From Lepeophtheirus salmonis (lineage: Eukaryota; Arthropoda; Copepoda; Siphonostomatoida; Caligidae): a stretch of DNA of 64,000 bases. Positions 35,954 through 48,379 of the stretch are shown here, one piece after another. The first letter of the stretch is position 1, and each line of letters starts with the position of its first letter. The notes beneath the pieces are model-generated. The model saw nothing but the letters and a program-made list of their open reading frames with translations, was not told the DNA's origin and searched no databases. Made by a program: the position numbers and the translations under genes. The stretch is from the NCBI RefSeq assembly GCF_016086655.4, contig NC_052133.2:8826301-8890300 (forward strand). Reading direction: 5' to 3'.

Positions 35954-37059
35954 TTAATAAAACTTGGCAAAAGATGACTTCATTTTCTACAAATAATTAG
36001 ATTGAAGTCCTTCTATTTGTTGGTCCCATTTTGAATTCCAATTTTTCAGTATTTTCCCTAAGAGTAATGAATTAGGCTTGTTTTTGTCATAAAACTTGAT
36101 TGTTTAGGCCTCTAAAATGAACAACATCAAAATTTTGACGTCACTAGACAACTTACATATATTAAGAAGATTCTGAACAAGTACTTTTAAACCAAAGCAG
36201 GCTCCTTCACTAAGCCAAGCAAAAGCATGGACATGTTTATTATTCTACCTATAGCTCATTCTTAACAACAGAAGTCTGGGACAATATATTTATCACTACA
36301 AGATACAAACAATTTTATTTTCTTTTGATGTAAAAAAATCGTCAAATGAGTTGATTATCGTTTATTTTCCCGCTTCAGTGACTTTGAATGTTATGGATAC
36401 CTAGTCCCTCTCTATGAACCAATCATGATTTGAATAGATAATCAAAACACACGTGTGTTACTTCAATCTATTAATATGGCCTAACCTCTAGACAATGCTG
36501 TCTATCAATTGACGGATTATACATGCTTCTTTCATGCATTGCCTCTATTCAAATGTCGATTAATTCAGAGGGAGTAAGGGGCGTCCACTTTTCCCTCCTT
36601 TTGTGTTTCCAAGGCTTGGCTTTTTCTTTTCTTGAAGGGGACAGAAAAGAAAATGAAGGGAAGCAGAAAACAGGTAATTTGACACATTGAGAAATTATAC
36701 ATAAATAGAACTGATAATCATCAATATATTTCCATGCATATATTATTTGAAAAATGATCCATAATTTGATTGGTAGGGGAAGGAAGAGTCCGTCCGTCCT
36801 TCTACCCATTACTATATGGACAATAAGCCATTCATAACGCGTCTTTGAATACACTGAAGGGGCTGTGAAAAGATATGATACAAATGCTGCTTGGTTTTTG
36901 ATTTTTTTTTAATACAATGTGTCTGTTTTCAATATGAAGGACTGTCTTAAAGCGATTGATGAGAAGCTTCCCTGCTCCGTTACTCCACAAAGACTCTGAA
37001 CTATCTCTTCTACTTAAGACCGTCGGGGACCGTAACTGCCTGTTCTTAGAATTTTCCTG

Positions 37060-37743
37060 AAAATGTTCATAGTCATTAAGCCAACTAAACCATTAGTTAC
37101 AAAACAAAACCAACCTGATATCTCTAGCTTACGTGCAAGTCGAGAAAATGACACTTGAATGTGATCAACAGATTTTCATTCGGACACATCCAAGCAGTTG
37201 GGCGTCCCCAGGGCCACCGTCTAGAGCATCATCATGTCCGAAATATTGGAGAGGAAGAAGGGATTTGTAAAAAAGAAAAAGCTGGACCTGGAGGAGTTAA
37301 AGAAAACCGTTCAGGCCAATTCTCTCAAGTCCATGAGGGCCCATGCAAGAGATCTCAGGGTTTCACTCTTTTGAAAACTTTTTTGACAATTTTGGCCTCT
37401 ATAGCCCTTATTCCAACCCCATTTAACTCTCTTTTTGGGTGCATGTCGAGACAAATGCCTAAAATGTCCGTCATCCAAACACCAAGGTCCTCATAGCCAC
37501 TGTCAGCCAACACTGGGACGCCATAGCAGATGACTACATCCGTAAAGGGCGCCCCCCCCCAACTGCCGCCTGTAAGCCATCATTACCGCTAAAGGGGGGA
37601 GGGGTACATTAATGATTAACAGGTTTCAGATACACATCTATTTATAGTTTTATTTTTATTGAAATTATATTGTTTATTGGTAAACTATATCTTGTTGAAG
37701 TTTAAAATTCAAAGTCTATAGACTTAGATAAACCACTCTGTAA
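37060..37743 (+). mobile_element. Mariner family A, internally deleted copy
   Basis: The 5' part (CCATTAGTTACAAAACAAAA) is followed by the N-terminal coding region, in which an open frame from 37155 includes IVRNVG-type sequence in another frame. The shared deletion join (CAGGGTTTCACTCTTTTGAA ... TTTTTTGACAATTTTGGCC) lies near 37365. The C-terminal end (GACTACATCCGTAAAGGG ... GTACATTAATGATTAA) and a 3' TIR ending CCACTCTGTA at 37740 complete it. A run of ten or so C residues at 37550 is new. Confidence 0.8.
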
Positions 37744-39089
37744 TTTAATAACAAATATGTCTCCGAATTCTGCATATCTTTTTACATCTAAATACTAATA
37801 ATACTAGAGATAGATTAATTAATTAACCAACTACTATTGGGGTCGCTGGGATCTTTTGAGATCTCTAGCACCTATTATAATTTTTTTAAGTAATACAATC
37901 TTAAAACACTTCCTCAATTTTTTTTTAACTGTCTCAAATAATTATCGCCTGTAATGGGTTATGAGATATCCAGACCGATTTTTTTTGTATCGGCTAATCC
38001 TGACCAAATTTTTCTTTGAGACCATTTAAGACTGAATTTCTTTTAAGGACTGAATTATTTTGTTCCACTAAAAATCATAGCCGTCTTAGACTCGTCTAAG
38101 GTTTTCAGATAGAAACCTAACACTACAGTTATGTATTTTATATTTCCTTCCTTGTTTTTATCTTCTTGTATATTCGTTTATGTATTAAAGTACTATGTTT
38201 TACGTATTATAAATAGTCTCGTATTTTGTAAATATATTAGAGTATAGTTAGAATACACATGATCTTATAAACAGTGTTACATTATTCCTCCACGTGAATT
38301 ATTCTCCTCAAGTCTCTTGGTCATCCTGGATCTCTCCTACTATAAATAAGCTTGTGTCTCTCCCTCGTCAAGACGCAACAACTACCAACAATCTATTCGT
38401 CCTTTAAACCCCACATTTCTTGGAGTCTCTAGGATCTTTAATTTAAAAATTAATAAAATATTCTAGCTCATCCAGTTTACCGAGATAATTATTGGACACT
38501 GTTGTTCCTATGGCTGTGAAAGGAAGTTTTTTAACCTTCACAAATATAAATCTAATCATTTTTTTTAAATTGAATAATTTTATTTCAGCAGTAGTACCAG
38601 GCATTGCCTGAAGTTTTTTTTATTGTTCCATAGAAGCAAGGGTAATAGTGTAACAAACAAAAAATAAATATAAAATACATTTTTAATATTTTTATATGAG
38701 TAATGATCTTTATTTTTACTTTGTAAAAATTTTATTTATATGGAAAAAGTTTTGCTTCATACGGAAGCACTTAAGCAAAAACCGGGTCTTGGAAAATTTC
38801 ATTTATTTACATGAGTTCCTTTTATCAATATGCAACTTTTGAGAAAAGAGGAATGATATATCTTACTTTTTTATTCATATGATACCCCCTAATGTTCATA
38901 CTACCAGACAGATACTCACCTGCCAGGATATTTATAGGTGACAATAATTGAGAGTACAATGTATTGAAAACACATGTAAACAGTTTAAAATACGATAGGG
39001 GTTATGAGAGGGAGGGACACTAATTAATTGAAATACACAAATAAAACGGGATCTCAGTAGAACACAAAACCTCACCCTAAAATCAAATT

Positions 39090-39345
39090 GAGTTATCTAT
39101 TTCACTGGATTATCAAATTGCTTAGCAATGAATTGTATCATAATGAAATCCTTAATGATCAAATTGTTTAGCAATGAATTGTTTAATAGTCAAATTACTT
39201 AGAATCATTTACCTGACAATATAAAAGAATTAAAATGACCACGCAATTGGAAATTTTATGGATTGCCCGGGCATTTTGCACATTACCCACTGTAACGGGC
39301 AATTTGCAAAATGACAGATTTTCCACCTTGCCCATAACATATATA
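39090..39345 (-). repeat. Dispersed repeat, inverted partner of 843-990
   Basis: Reverse complement of the 843-990 repeat, with two internal copies of CAATTCATTGCTAA about 45 bp apart. The adjacent 39275-39345 has palindromic ACCCACTGTAACGGGCAATT-type sequence with GCAAAATG on both sides. Confidence 0.55.
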
Positions 39346-39904
39346 TTCGATGTTTTGAATTGACGAGTACTTTCACAATAAACTATTTTACCTTAAAGAT
39401 ATTTCACCTTAATATCCAAATAAATGAGATGTAGACGTAGATATTGTATATTTTTGTATGAAATTGATATTCCTTTTTAATTTTTTCAACAAAATATATA
39501 ACTTTAAAATGCATTACATGATTATTACCTCTTGGGAAAATGAGTGAATTAAGCCCCAAAAATCCCGTTGTAATGAGTTCAAACCTAAGAAAATAGGTTA
39601 TAAAGTTGTTATAAAAATAAACAAACGATCCAACAGTTTGAATCTGCAAGTCACTTATCCTCTATCTATTATCATTATACTTTATAAAAAAGACTCATAG
39701 ATTTACGTAAATGCATAATACGAGACTAAAGCATAATTTCATCATTTTTTAAACAGAAAGTAACTATATTAAGTTACTTTTTTAATAAACATTAAATATT
39801 TGGATTAAAAAATTCAAAGGGAACACTAATAGTTTTGAAAGTCGTAAAGGAAGCCGACAATCAACATGATAACCCTGACAAATTGCAGGTGTAGACGAGA
39901 TTCA

Positions 39905-40290
39905 TTATATGCTGTTCACTCAGAGGATGATCGTTTTGATTCCAGAGTGAACTGATGGGTCAGTGTTTCATACATTTTCACATAACGACGAAATAATTTC
40001 GGATTGTTACGGTTGAACATAGCCAAACACTGCTTAGACTCATTAACACGTTTTTGTTTTTGGTCAACAGTGAGAAAACACGGCAACCCATTTTGAACAT
40101 ATCTTTCTCGAGGAAAAAAGCTCACGTAATATACAAGCAACACGCTCTTTTGATATCTTTACGATGTCAGCTAACTCACTCAACTTCACTTTCCGAGAAT
40201 CAAAACGATCCGGTGGGTTTATTTGATATTTTCTTCTATCACTCCGTTCTGCATCAATGGTGTCTATAAACACATTTGAAGTCAGCAACC
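39905..40290 (-). pseudogene. Mariner transposase relic (SETMAR/Mos-like), N-terminal half
   Basis: The minus strand from 40288 reads a helix-turn-helix segment with KLSELADIVKISKERVACIL and RKICSKWV. After a one-step frame change it continues from about 40100 with DQKQKRVNESKQCLAMFNRN and FRRYVKMYETLTHQFTLESK. The YETLTHQFTLESK block corresponds to the first catalytic Asp region (usually DETWIHHYTPESK); Asp is replaced by Tyr here, so catalysis is lost even apart from the frameshift. No TIRs were seen. Confidence 0.8.
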
Positions 40291-40841
40291 AACGTTTAAT
40301 TGTTGTTTCCGATAGGGCTTAGTCCTAATAACCCTATTCAAGCCATTGCTAAGCTTGAATGGGTTTTCCCCCCATCAAAAAACAGTGTGAAATTTTTACT
40401 CGAAATTATTTTTGATCCTTGTCTTGGAAATACCAAAATTAGCGTCGTCACATTAAGCACAATAACTCCTAAACTAATAAACAATTTGTCATAAAATTTT
40501 GACAGCTGTCTTTTGAAGGTTGGTACTAAATGAAAAAATGGTAAATAAAAAAAATTAATAGTGTTGTATATTTGTGAAGCCAGGGACATTTCAGCCCACG
40601 TGCTATATATGCAAAATATCCTGGAAAATATTTACTCTAAATATTCGGAGTATGTATCGAAATACTTTTCAAATATTATAAATCTATGTTGTATGAACTA
40701 AAATACTATGTAGACTTTATTTGAAACCCTGTACCCTTGTTGGTATGTTTCCCTTTCTTGGACATTTTGTAAATGGAATGGAATAACAGATCTTGTTATA
40801 TGAGACGCACAAGAATAAACACATAGTTCATAGATATCCTG

Positions 40842-41762
40842 TTAGTTTTTTAAAAAGTCGTCGACACTGTGGCAGGAAGTCAAATAACCTCCCTCTCCAG
40901 AATGGAATGTATGGAGAAGTCCATTACGTTGAGATAAGGGGAAGATGGGAGCATATGTCCTATCTCTAAAAGTGCTTGAAAGTAGTTTGGTGCCACACTT
41001 GCACAGACATTGTTGAATATGAGGGTGATCAGTCCTCCTGGAACCAATTAGACCCTTCACAGTACTGTTCCTGGATCAGGGAAGTACTTGGAACTGTAAC
41101 ATGTACAAATAGAGACGTTCATTGACCTTCACACCTTCAGGAATAAAGATCAAGGGCGTCTTCATCCTGCAGGAGGTGACACCCATCCAGACCATCACCT
41201 GTTTTAACTTTTGGCCCCTGAATACACTGCACTCGTGGATGACCTTGATACTCTGATCCATTTCTCCAGGTCCGAATTTTATCCATTCATAGCCTCGCTG
41301 AGAAGCTGCACATTTCCAGACGATATGGTGGCAGTCTTATGAACCATCTTTCTCATGGAGCGCTTCTTTTTCTTTAGATGATCTTCGACATCGTTGCCTC
41401 AATCAATCTAATGCCCTCATGAACCTCGGAAGACCACGACTGGGCATGCCATCGACACTTTTGATCTCCTTGTACCGCTTGATTGTGTAGTGAACCGAGG
41501 ACTATGACAAATTGAGGTATTTCAGGGCCTTGGTAATGACCACAGCTCTTCCCTTCCAAATGAAACGAAATGACGGTGCTCTTCCGATTCATGATGTCGA
41601 CGTTAGAGGCTCAATAAAAAGCTATAGGAAATAGTTTATTTAACTAAAACCAAGATGTAGGCTTTTGCAAATCATATGCAACAAACAGAATTAAAAATAT
41701 GCAGCCGTCTACGAAGAATATTGAGTGGAAGTTTCTGTCCTAAGGCTTATGGGTAATCCTGT
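40842..41762 (-). pseudogene. Mariner/Tc1-type transposase relic with 5' TIR
   Basis: The minus strand starts at ATG 41592 with MNRKSTVISFHLEGKS and YSSVHYTIKRYKEI-type helix-turn-helix sequence in mixed frames. It continues with IKFGPGEMDQSIKVIHECSV, KLKQVMVWMGVTSCRMKTPL (41076-41261) and IFIPEGVKVNERLYLYML, then decays towards 40842. The 5' terminal repeat appears as TACAGGATTACCCATAAGCC reading inward from 41762. The 3' end and its TIR are missing. Confidence 0.75.
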
Positions 41763-41984
41763 ATTTGGATCTCTATTTATTGACTCAAGCTAGTTCCGCT
41801 ATATGTATCTTAGTTCTGATTTGATCAAAAGGAGTGAAATAGGTTTTCAAATAAAATCTACTATCATGAGAAAAATTTGAAATCATTTGCGTCATATGAA
41901 CCACCGTTCTTTAATTCTTCCTACTCCTAATCATTAGAAGATAGAATAAGTGACTTCGAAAAGTATTTGGGTCTTCCAAAGTTC

Positions 41985-42290
41985 ATACGTACCACTATTT
42001 ATCATGGCAGGGACTTTTTCACGACCGTCATGGTCTTGGGATTGTGGCCAGCACAGGCAAAGTCTGCCCTACCATTTTTGTGTAGAGGAAAGAGTGCCTG
42101 AAAAAAAATAAAAAAAATGCTTCCATCGAACGTCTGGATAAGAAAGTACTAACTTGGGAAAAGTTTGGGAACAACTTTGTTTTCCCTCAAGATGGAGCTA
42201 CGGGTCGTCATCGTGCTGCTAAGACCCAGGCCTTCCTTTAACACAACTTTCGGACTTTTGGGACTTATACAAGTGGTAGTTGAGAATGTG
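41985..42290 (+). pseudogene. Mariner transposase relic, central part
   Basis: Plus-strand fragments in two frames read TTVMVLG, GIVASTGKVCPTIFVEERVP, then FGNNFVFPQDGATGRHRAAK and TQAFL, followed by HNFRTFGTYTSG. These correspond to the SVMVWG and QQDGAPAHxAKxTQ blocks around the second catalytic Asp. No ends were found. Confidence 0.65.
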
Positions 42291-43216
42291 TGTCAGTCTT
42301 CACAGTAGTGTCCAGTCCCTAGAAGCAAAACTCGAGTCTGACCACATAGTCAAGGCTACAAGGGATTTACGCATATAATAAAAGTTGTGCACAGGGTTAT
42401 TATCATATGATTTTGTTAAATAAAATTACTCACATAACCTCTTGTTGAAATGTTACTCTTGAAAATTGGAAATAATAAAAAGTCTACGACTAGATAAGAC
42501 CAATCTGTATTATGCATCACCCAAAACTTTTGGTCAAAGCGAGAATGTCTGAAGCAGAAGAACATTAAGGTCAGTTAGTAGCCTAAAAGTCTTGTGACTT
42601 GCATCACTAATAAAATCTTTATCAGTGGGCAAATTTAGGAAATCGGTAGCAAATCAAATACTTATTTCTTTAACTGAATATATATTATATCATAATACGA
42701 CATGCACCCATTGCTTTTTTTTACCACAAACACACTATCACTCTCTCATTAACACCTTTCAACTCCTCATTTGTTAGATACAAAAATACACAGTATATAC
42801 ATATGTAACTCAACTGATGTTTAATATATAGTTCATATTTCCAATGCTCTATAATTACATATGTATGTAGTATCTAGCGTACAGAATAAAGGCCAAAACC
42901 ATTTCGTCACTCCAGGTGCTTCTTCTCTCAGTAGATATACGCGTTCGTACAAACCTACTATATATTCCCTGTTTAAAAATTTATATGGGAATTGAATTGG
43001 TGGTTCAATCCAGGGGTGGAAAGCGATGAGTCATTTTGCGGTCAACATTTTCATCATTCCGTTGTTGTTTTTTGATGATGTCATTCAAACTTAATTAATA
43101 AATATGGTTCTATGCATACACAGTATAGGCCATCATTGTTCCTTCCCTAATAATCATCATAATGGGTTCATCCATAAAGAATGTAGTTTATGATTTAATT
43201 AAGCAGATTCATTATA

Positions 43217-44601
43217 CACGGGGTCGTGCAAAAGTTGTAAGACATTTTTAAAACTTAATTATTATTCGTCTAAAACAAAAGTTAGATAATTTGTCCTCTT
43301 TTAAAGAGAGTCCGGACTCCGGAGACTTCATTTATTGCGTTCGTTAAATTCAAAGCATTAGAGTTCAAAAAGGGGGATAGATTGCCAGCTTACTTACCGC
43401 CAAAATGACCCTAAAAACAGTTATTGCGGTAAAATATGGCTCAAAAGCAACTGTATAACGTGTCAAGAAAAACTTTGATAAGTGCAAGGGCGTTTATGGG
43501 TGAGGGGGGCTGGAGGAGCTGTACCTTTTTTTTTTGCCAAAAATTTAATTTTTTGTGGAATTTTTTTGGGGAAAAAAATTTATTTTTCATATTCAATTTC
43601 TGAAATTTTTTCTAAGAAATTTACTTTTTGAATTTTTTTTCTTTGATCTATTTTACAAATCCATCGCAAGTTATTGTGTAAACACATTCTCCAAAGTAAC
43701 ATTTATTTTTTGTAAAATAACCACAACTTTCAGAAAATAAAAGAAATAGATTGCTGAGAGACAACATATCAGCTGTCGATATTTGAATTTTTTGTGAGAA
43801 GGGAGTCATAAATCATCATCAAACTGCTGCAAAAGAAAAAATAATGACAAAATAGAAGACTCATGAATCTTGGATCAGTGAATATATCGATCCTCTGAGA
43901 AGGCTTAATCTATGAGGCCTTTTTTCTTGAGGATTCACATCGATAAAAAAGTTGTCTTTTGAACACTTGAATCCGGATCTAAGCTTGCTAAAATTATTCC
44001 TCTTTTATATTACCTAATATTTCCTTCTAATACATGATATCGGTTCTGCTGCAAAAAAAATAGAAATTGAAAACGAGATATATCGTGTAAAATCTATTAA
44101 ATAATTAAATTATCACTATGACAAAGATGGGCATTGACGTCAATGTCTCAATGTGCACCATGTCAAGCCGTATCATATAAGTTGGATGTCTTTCTACGAG
44201 GCCAAAAAGTACACTTCCTGACGGAAGAGACGATTAACAAGTGAACCATCAGTGCATTTCTAGTTTTTGTGTTTGGCTTCCCCAATGACCAGATCTGAAT
44301 CTCCTGGATTATAGAATCTAATAGCATGTAGTGTCCCAGGCCTCCAAAATTCGACATCAAAATGTTAAGTACTTAATTGACTCTATCAATGAGCAGTGGG
44401 TTGCCATATCAGAGACCTTCATCAAAAGTACCTGCTGCAAATTTCTCCGCCACCTGAAAGGGTTTATTGCTGACTACGTGGGTAATATTCAAGATTAATT
44501 ATCTTGAATATCATTATTATAAATTACCTTAATAAAATTGTTTTGGATATCAAATATACACACAATTAAATATAGTCTCAAAACTTTTGCACGACCCCGT
44601 A
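43217..44601 (+). mobile_element. Tc1/mariner element with paired TIRs and nested insertion
   Basis: Ends ACGGGGTCGTGCAAAAGTTG (43218) and, inverted, ACGGGGTCGTGCAAAAGTTT (44600) are a strong TIR pair about 1.38 kb apart. Inside, N-terminal coding traces near 43345-43480 are interrupted by an A/T-run element (43485-43745). C-terminal transposase sequence returns at 44390-44495 (AISETFIKSTCCKFLRHLKG, then FIADYVGNIQD and stop). The middle is degraded. Confidence 0.75.
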
Positions 44602-45079
44602 AACCCCTAAAATCTTTTTTAATCATCTTGCAAATTTGTTAAATTTTACGTCTATAATTTAAATTAAAAACTCATTTTTTTTTTCATATTGGGTGGTCGA
44701 GTACTGTGTAGAGTCTCATACACTTTGACAAAACTCAATTATGAGTATTTTGTGTAGGGACTTCTTTATTCAAGTTACTAAATATTGTGGCTACGTCCCC
44801 AAATCACACTACAAATGAAGTGCAAGAATGGTGAAAAGAGAATTTTGAGCACTTTTTATCCTAATTCTTTTTCAAAATAGAGTTTGGATTACATTGGTAC
44901 TCTACGACAAATAATTATATTCAATTTCAATCAACAAACTATTAATTTTAAGCCTTTGTGTGTTGCAGCAAATTGCACTCTTAAAGTAGTCAAAATTGAT
45001 CGTCTCAATAAAAAACGAGAAATTGATTCATGTTATTTTTTTGAAAGGGGCTGTATCCGGGCCAATGTACGTCTTTTAA

Positions 45080-45426
45080 ATCAAATAAAGCATCTAATAT
45101 ATAATTTAAGCTATTAGGTATCTATATTCATCCCATGAATAGAATAATAAGCTTATAGTTTACTCAAATATGTAGCATGTCAACACAAAAGTAAGCAAGT
45201 ATGATTTTTCTCAAAATTAAGTGTAAATTATATTTGTATACCACAGCAATAATTATTGTCTGTTTACACAAATAAATTATTTTTATTCAGCCCTTGGGTG
45301 TCCACCAAATTGACCATATTCGTAGTAATATTAGTCCTTGAAACCAAATAAAAGTTCTAAACTATAGCTTAAATTATTGGGTATCTACACTTATCCCAGT
45401 AATTTGAATAACAAGTCTATAATTGT
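45080..45426 (+). repeat. Direct repeat, about 266-bp spacing
   Basis: CAAATAAAGCATCTAATATA...GCTATTAGGTATCTATATTC at 45080-45160 is repeated, diverged, at 45346-45426 (CTTAAATTATTGGGTATCTA). Two-unit tandem array; the 77-residue frame at 44884-45117 overlaps it and is doubtful. Confidence 0.5.
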
Positions 45427-45473
45427 GAACAAAATAATGTTTATTTCCAGTGAATTATAACTTCAATGGTCAT

Positions 45474-46100
45474 TTTTTATTTTACATGGCCTCCCTCAAC
45501 CTCACTCTTGGCCTCCACCCTCTTCCTGAAGCCTGCACAAACCTTAGGGATGCACTTTTCTAACGAATCAGCCCATGCAGCCTTGATGGCCGTCTCCAAA
45601 GATCTCACAGAGGCGTGAGGCTTGTTTCAGGGAACTCCCTCTACCTGTCCCTGGATGGAATAATCCAAAAGATTAAGATAGGGGGGTGCTGGGAGGGCAC
45701 ATGTTCTTGGGCACATTCGAAAGAAGCTTGGGGTTAAACAACCTTTTTGTTTATGGTCCTCGTAATGACATATTTCATCCTCCTTCCTCTTGGTCTTGTT
45801 CCAAAGTCATCTTTAATTATCCTTCGATCACATTCATCTTCTCGGCTAAACCACAAACCCTCCTACCTGGATTTATAGGAAGGTGATTTTTGTGAGGCAT
45901 AATAATGGTCTTTATTCTTACTGTTTGTTTCCGACCTTATGTCTTATACACTGCCTTGCGGTCGATTTGTAGGCCTTATGCAATCGCATTTGGAATCTTC
46001 TTGCGCATTTTGTACACAATTGTTATTCTGGGTTTCATTAAGTGGTCTTGGAAGAAACGGGTAATATTAATTACAAAAAACAATTCCAAATGATCATTAG
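45474..46100 (-). pseudogene. Mariner/Tc1-type transposase relic with clean C-terminus
   Basis: The last 48 or so codons (45474-45620, minus) are uninterrupted: SVRSLETAIKAAWADSLEKC and FRKRVEAKSEVEGGHVK, then stop. Upstream come altered WPPSTPYLN-LDYSI-like sequence near 45680 and helix-turn-helix traces near 45900-46080, with many stops. The well-kept end suggests a younger copy than its neighbours or chance preservation. Confidence 0.7.
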
Positions 46101-47850
46101 AATATAATCCAACCTCACTTTTGTAATAATTCTTATCAATACTCGAGCTGTAAGCATTTTTTTCAATGTCAACTTCTATGAAACGCATATTGTGGTATAT
46201 CAAGTAAAATTATAAATTGGGATCATCTAGTTTTCTTGATTTTTGTGCAAAATTGTTTATATGCTGACAGGCCACACATTCTACTAAAAAAATAATCTTC
46301 AAGTAACTTAATTTTTTTGATGGAACTCTATTTTTGTACCGCTCTGTACATAGAAATGAACCTTTCCATCATTCCATTCACACTTATGGCTTTATCCAAT
46401 CATCTAGGGTTTTCAATGATGAAGACTAAAAATGATGCTCAATCATTCCTCATGTTTTGCTTTCAAATCTCCCCTTACCCCCGTCCACTCCCCCTCCCAA
46501 AAAAGAACCGTACTTTAGAAACCATGACAAATTAAGAATTTTTTTTTTTTCCAATTTTCTAGGTAAATAATCTAACAGATCATTAAAGGAAAATTTACTC
46601 TGAAATAGTAAAATATATTATTATTTCGTTTTGTTACGTTATATATATTTGTTTATTTTGTAAATGATTTATTTTTCTTATACAATTTCCATAATATCTA
46701 TAACTGAGATGGATCTTTTGATCGTTAAAGAAGAATTTCGTTGAAGGTTTAATGTTTATTCTTCTCTTCTTTCCCTCCTCTCAAGAGCCATTATACTCAA
46801 CAGGGTTTTTCAAAAGACAATAAAACATGTTGATAAATATGAATAGTTTTATTTTTGTTTCATCATGACATTTAATGTTTTGCTTTACACAGTTTTAAAG
46901 GCATATCAGATAGGTGACGTCCTCCATTTTTTTATAAACTGATATAAAGTATTTTCATACCCCGGAAATTTTTCGTCTTTTTTGGTACTCTTTGAATAAC
47001 TTTGTACCTTGGTACAACTACATATATTTCAAATTATTATCTTGTAAAAACATTAATCTCAATTTTTTGGGGTATATAAGATACAATACTACAGTAAAAT
47101 CCTTAGGGTACAATGTTCTTGTACTTCTAATACCTATATATATATATATAAGAAATTCTACCTTTGCAGTAATAGAATTTAAATTATTTTTCTTTGAGCC
47201 GGTGTAAAAATATGGAAAAAAAAACAACTTATACAATATCAAAAGATTTAAAATGTGATTATATATATATACGTAACGCACCGAGGGTAAAGTCGTACCG
47301 AACCGAGTCACGGTACAGCTCCGTACTTTACCAACCCTATTACCCCTAGAATAAAATCACACTTAATCTACGACCTACTTATTCTACAGCCAGATTGCTA
47401 CGCATTAATATAAAGGAAATTATGTTTTATACCCTGTATATGTAAACAATTTCATATATATATTATTCATATATTGTATTATGATAAGCATTTATATAAA
47501 AAAATGGAACTCACATTCCATGACTGGAATGTCAGTTATTGTGTGTGTTTGAGCTCATCATAAACAGAGTACGAACAATATAAGTAAATAAATAATAATA
47601 CCCTCACAAAAGAGTAATATTAGTTGATTTCCCTAAACATGAAAGAAGAACCACTTCATTAAATCATTCTGAAAAAGTTAGTTATTCATGAGAATTGGGA
47701 GGGGGGTTGTTGACAGTCACCTCTGGTATTTATTTATGTATGTTCGTAAAACTATTGTAACATAGTATAGTCACTTGGTAACAGAGAACATCCTGATCCA
47801 CGTCTTAATTAAGAAGTCATATACGTACAGAAAAGGCTTTGTGTACGGGA
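46100..47850. other. Intergenic DNA, no recognised gene
   Basis: Short frames, one (TA)n tract near 47135 and AT-rich spacer. Overlapping frames on both strands at 46992-47311 are AT-driven. Confidence 0.5.
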
Positions 47851-48238
47851 GTGACGCTTAAAGAGAGTGTAACTATATTTGGGCCCTAAACACTGTGGAA
47901 CATTTTTAACTCTCTCTTAGTGAACGGGGATATTATCGAAAGCGTCCGTAGAGTGAGGGGACTGAAGGGGCTGTAGCACCCCCCCCAATTATAGGAAGTT
48001 TGGCTTTTCACTGGAAATTTTAATATATGATTAATTTTTCAAAAGTTTAATATTTGAAAAATAATATAGTTTCCATTTTTTTTTCCAAAAAAAATAATTT
48101 TTCAATATTTTTTTTCAAAAATTTTAGTTTATATGAATAAATATGGATTTTTTATTTTCTTTCCAGAAATTTAACATTTGAAAATTAATTTTTGAATTTT
48201 TTTTTCAGAAAATTGAATATTTAAAATTTAATTTTCAA
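47851..48238 (+). repeat. 388-bp direct duplication, copy 1
   Basis: GTGACGCTTAAAGAGAGTGT through GGAAAGCGTCCGTAGAGTG-like sequence and the A/T-run element tip AAGGGGCTGTAGCACCCCCC to TTTAATTTTC. It matches 55362-55749 almost base for base. A 40-bp unit at its end (TTTTTTTCAGAAAATTGAAT and so on) is repeated in tandem to 48281. Confidence 0.85.
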
Positions 48239-48379
48239 GTTTTTTTTCAGAAAATTGAATATTTAAAATTTAATTTTCAAATTTTTTTTTTTTGTAATTA
48301 CAATACTTGAACTTTTTTGAAAAAAAGTATACAAAAATAAGCACACTCCAATCCCCCCCCCCCCCCATCCTAAAAAAAT

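Noticed and set aside
36549..36854. 101-residue minus-strand frame
   Set aside because: No motif, no start context or neighbours; AT-rich chance frame overlapping a GGGCGTCCAC-type repeat tip.
38200..38420. Possible LTR-like block
   Set aside because: No second copy, primer-binding site or retroviral-type coding region in the window.
43001..43020. GGTTCAATCC resembling a tRNA B-box
   Set aside because: No acceptor or anticodon stem could be drawn upstream.
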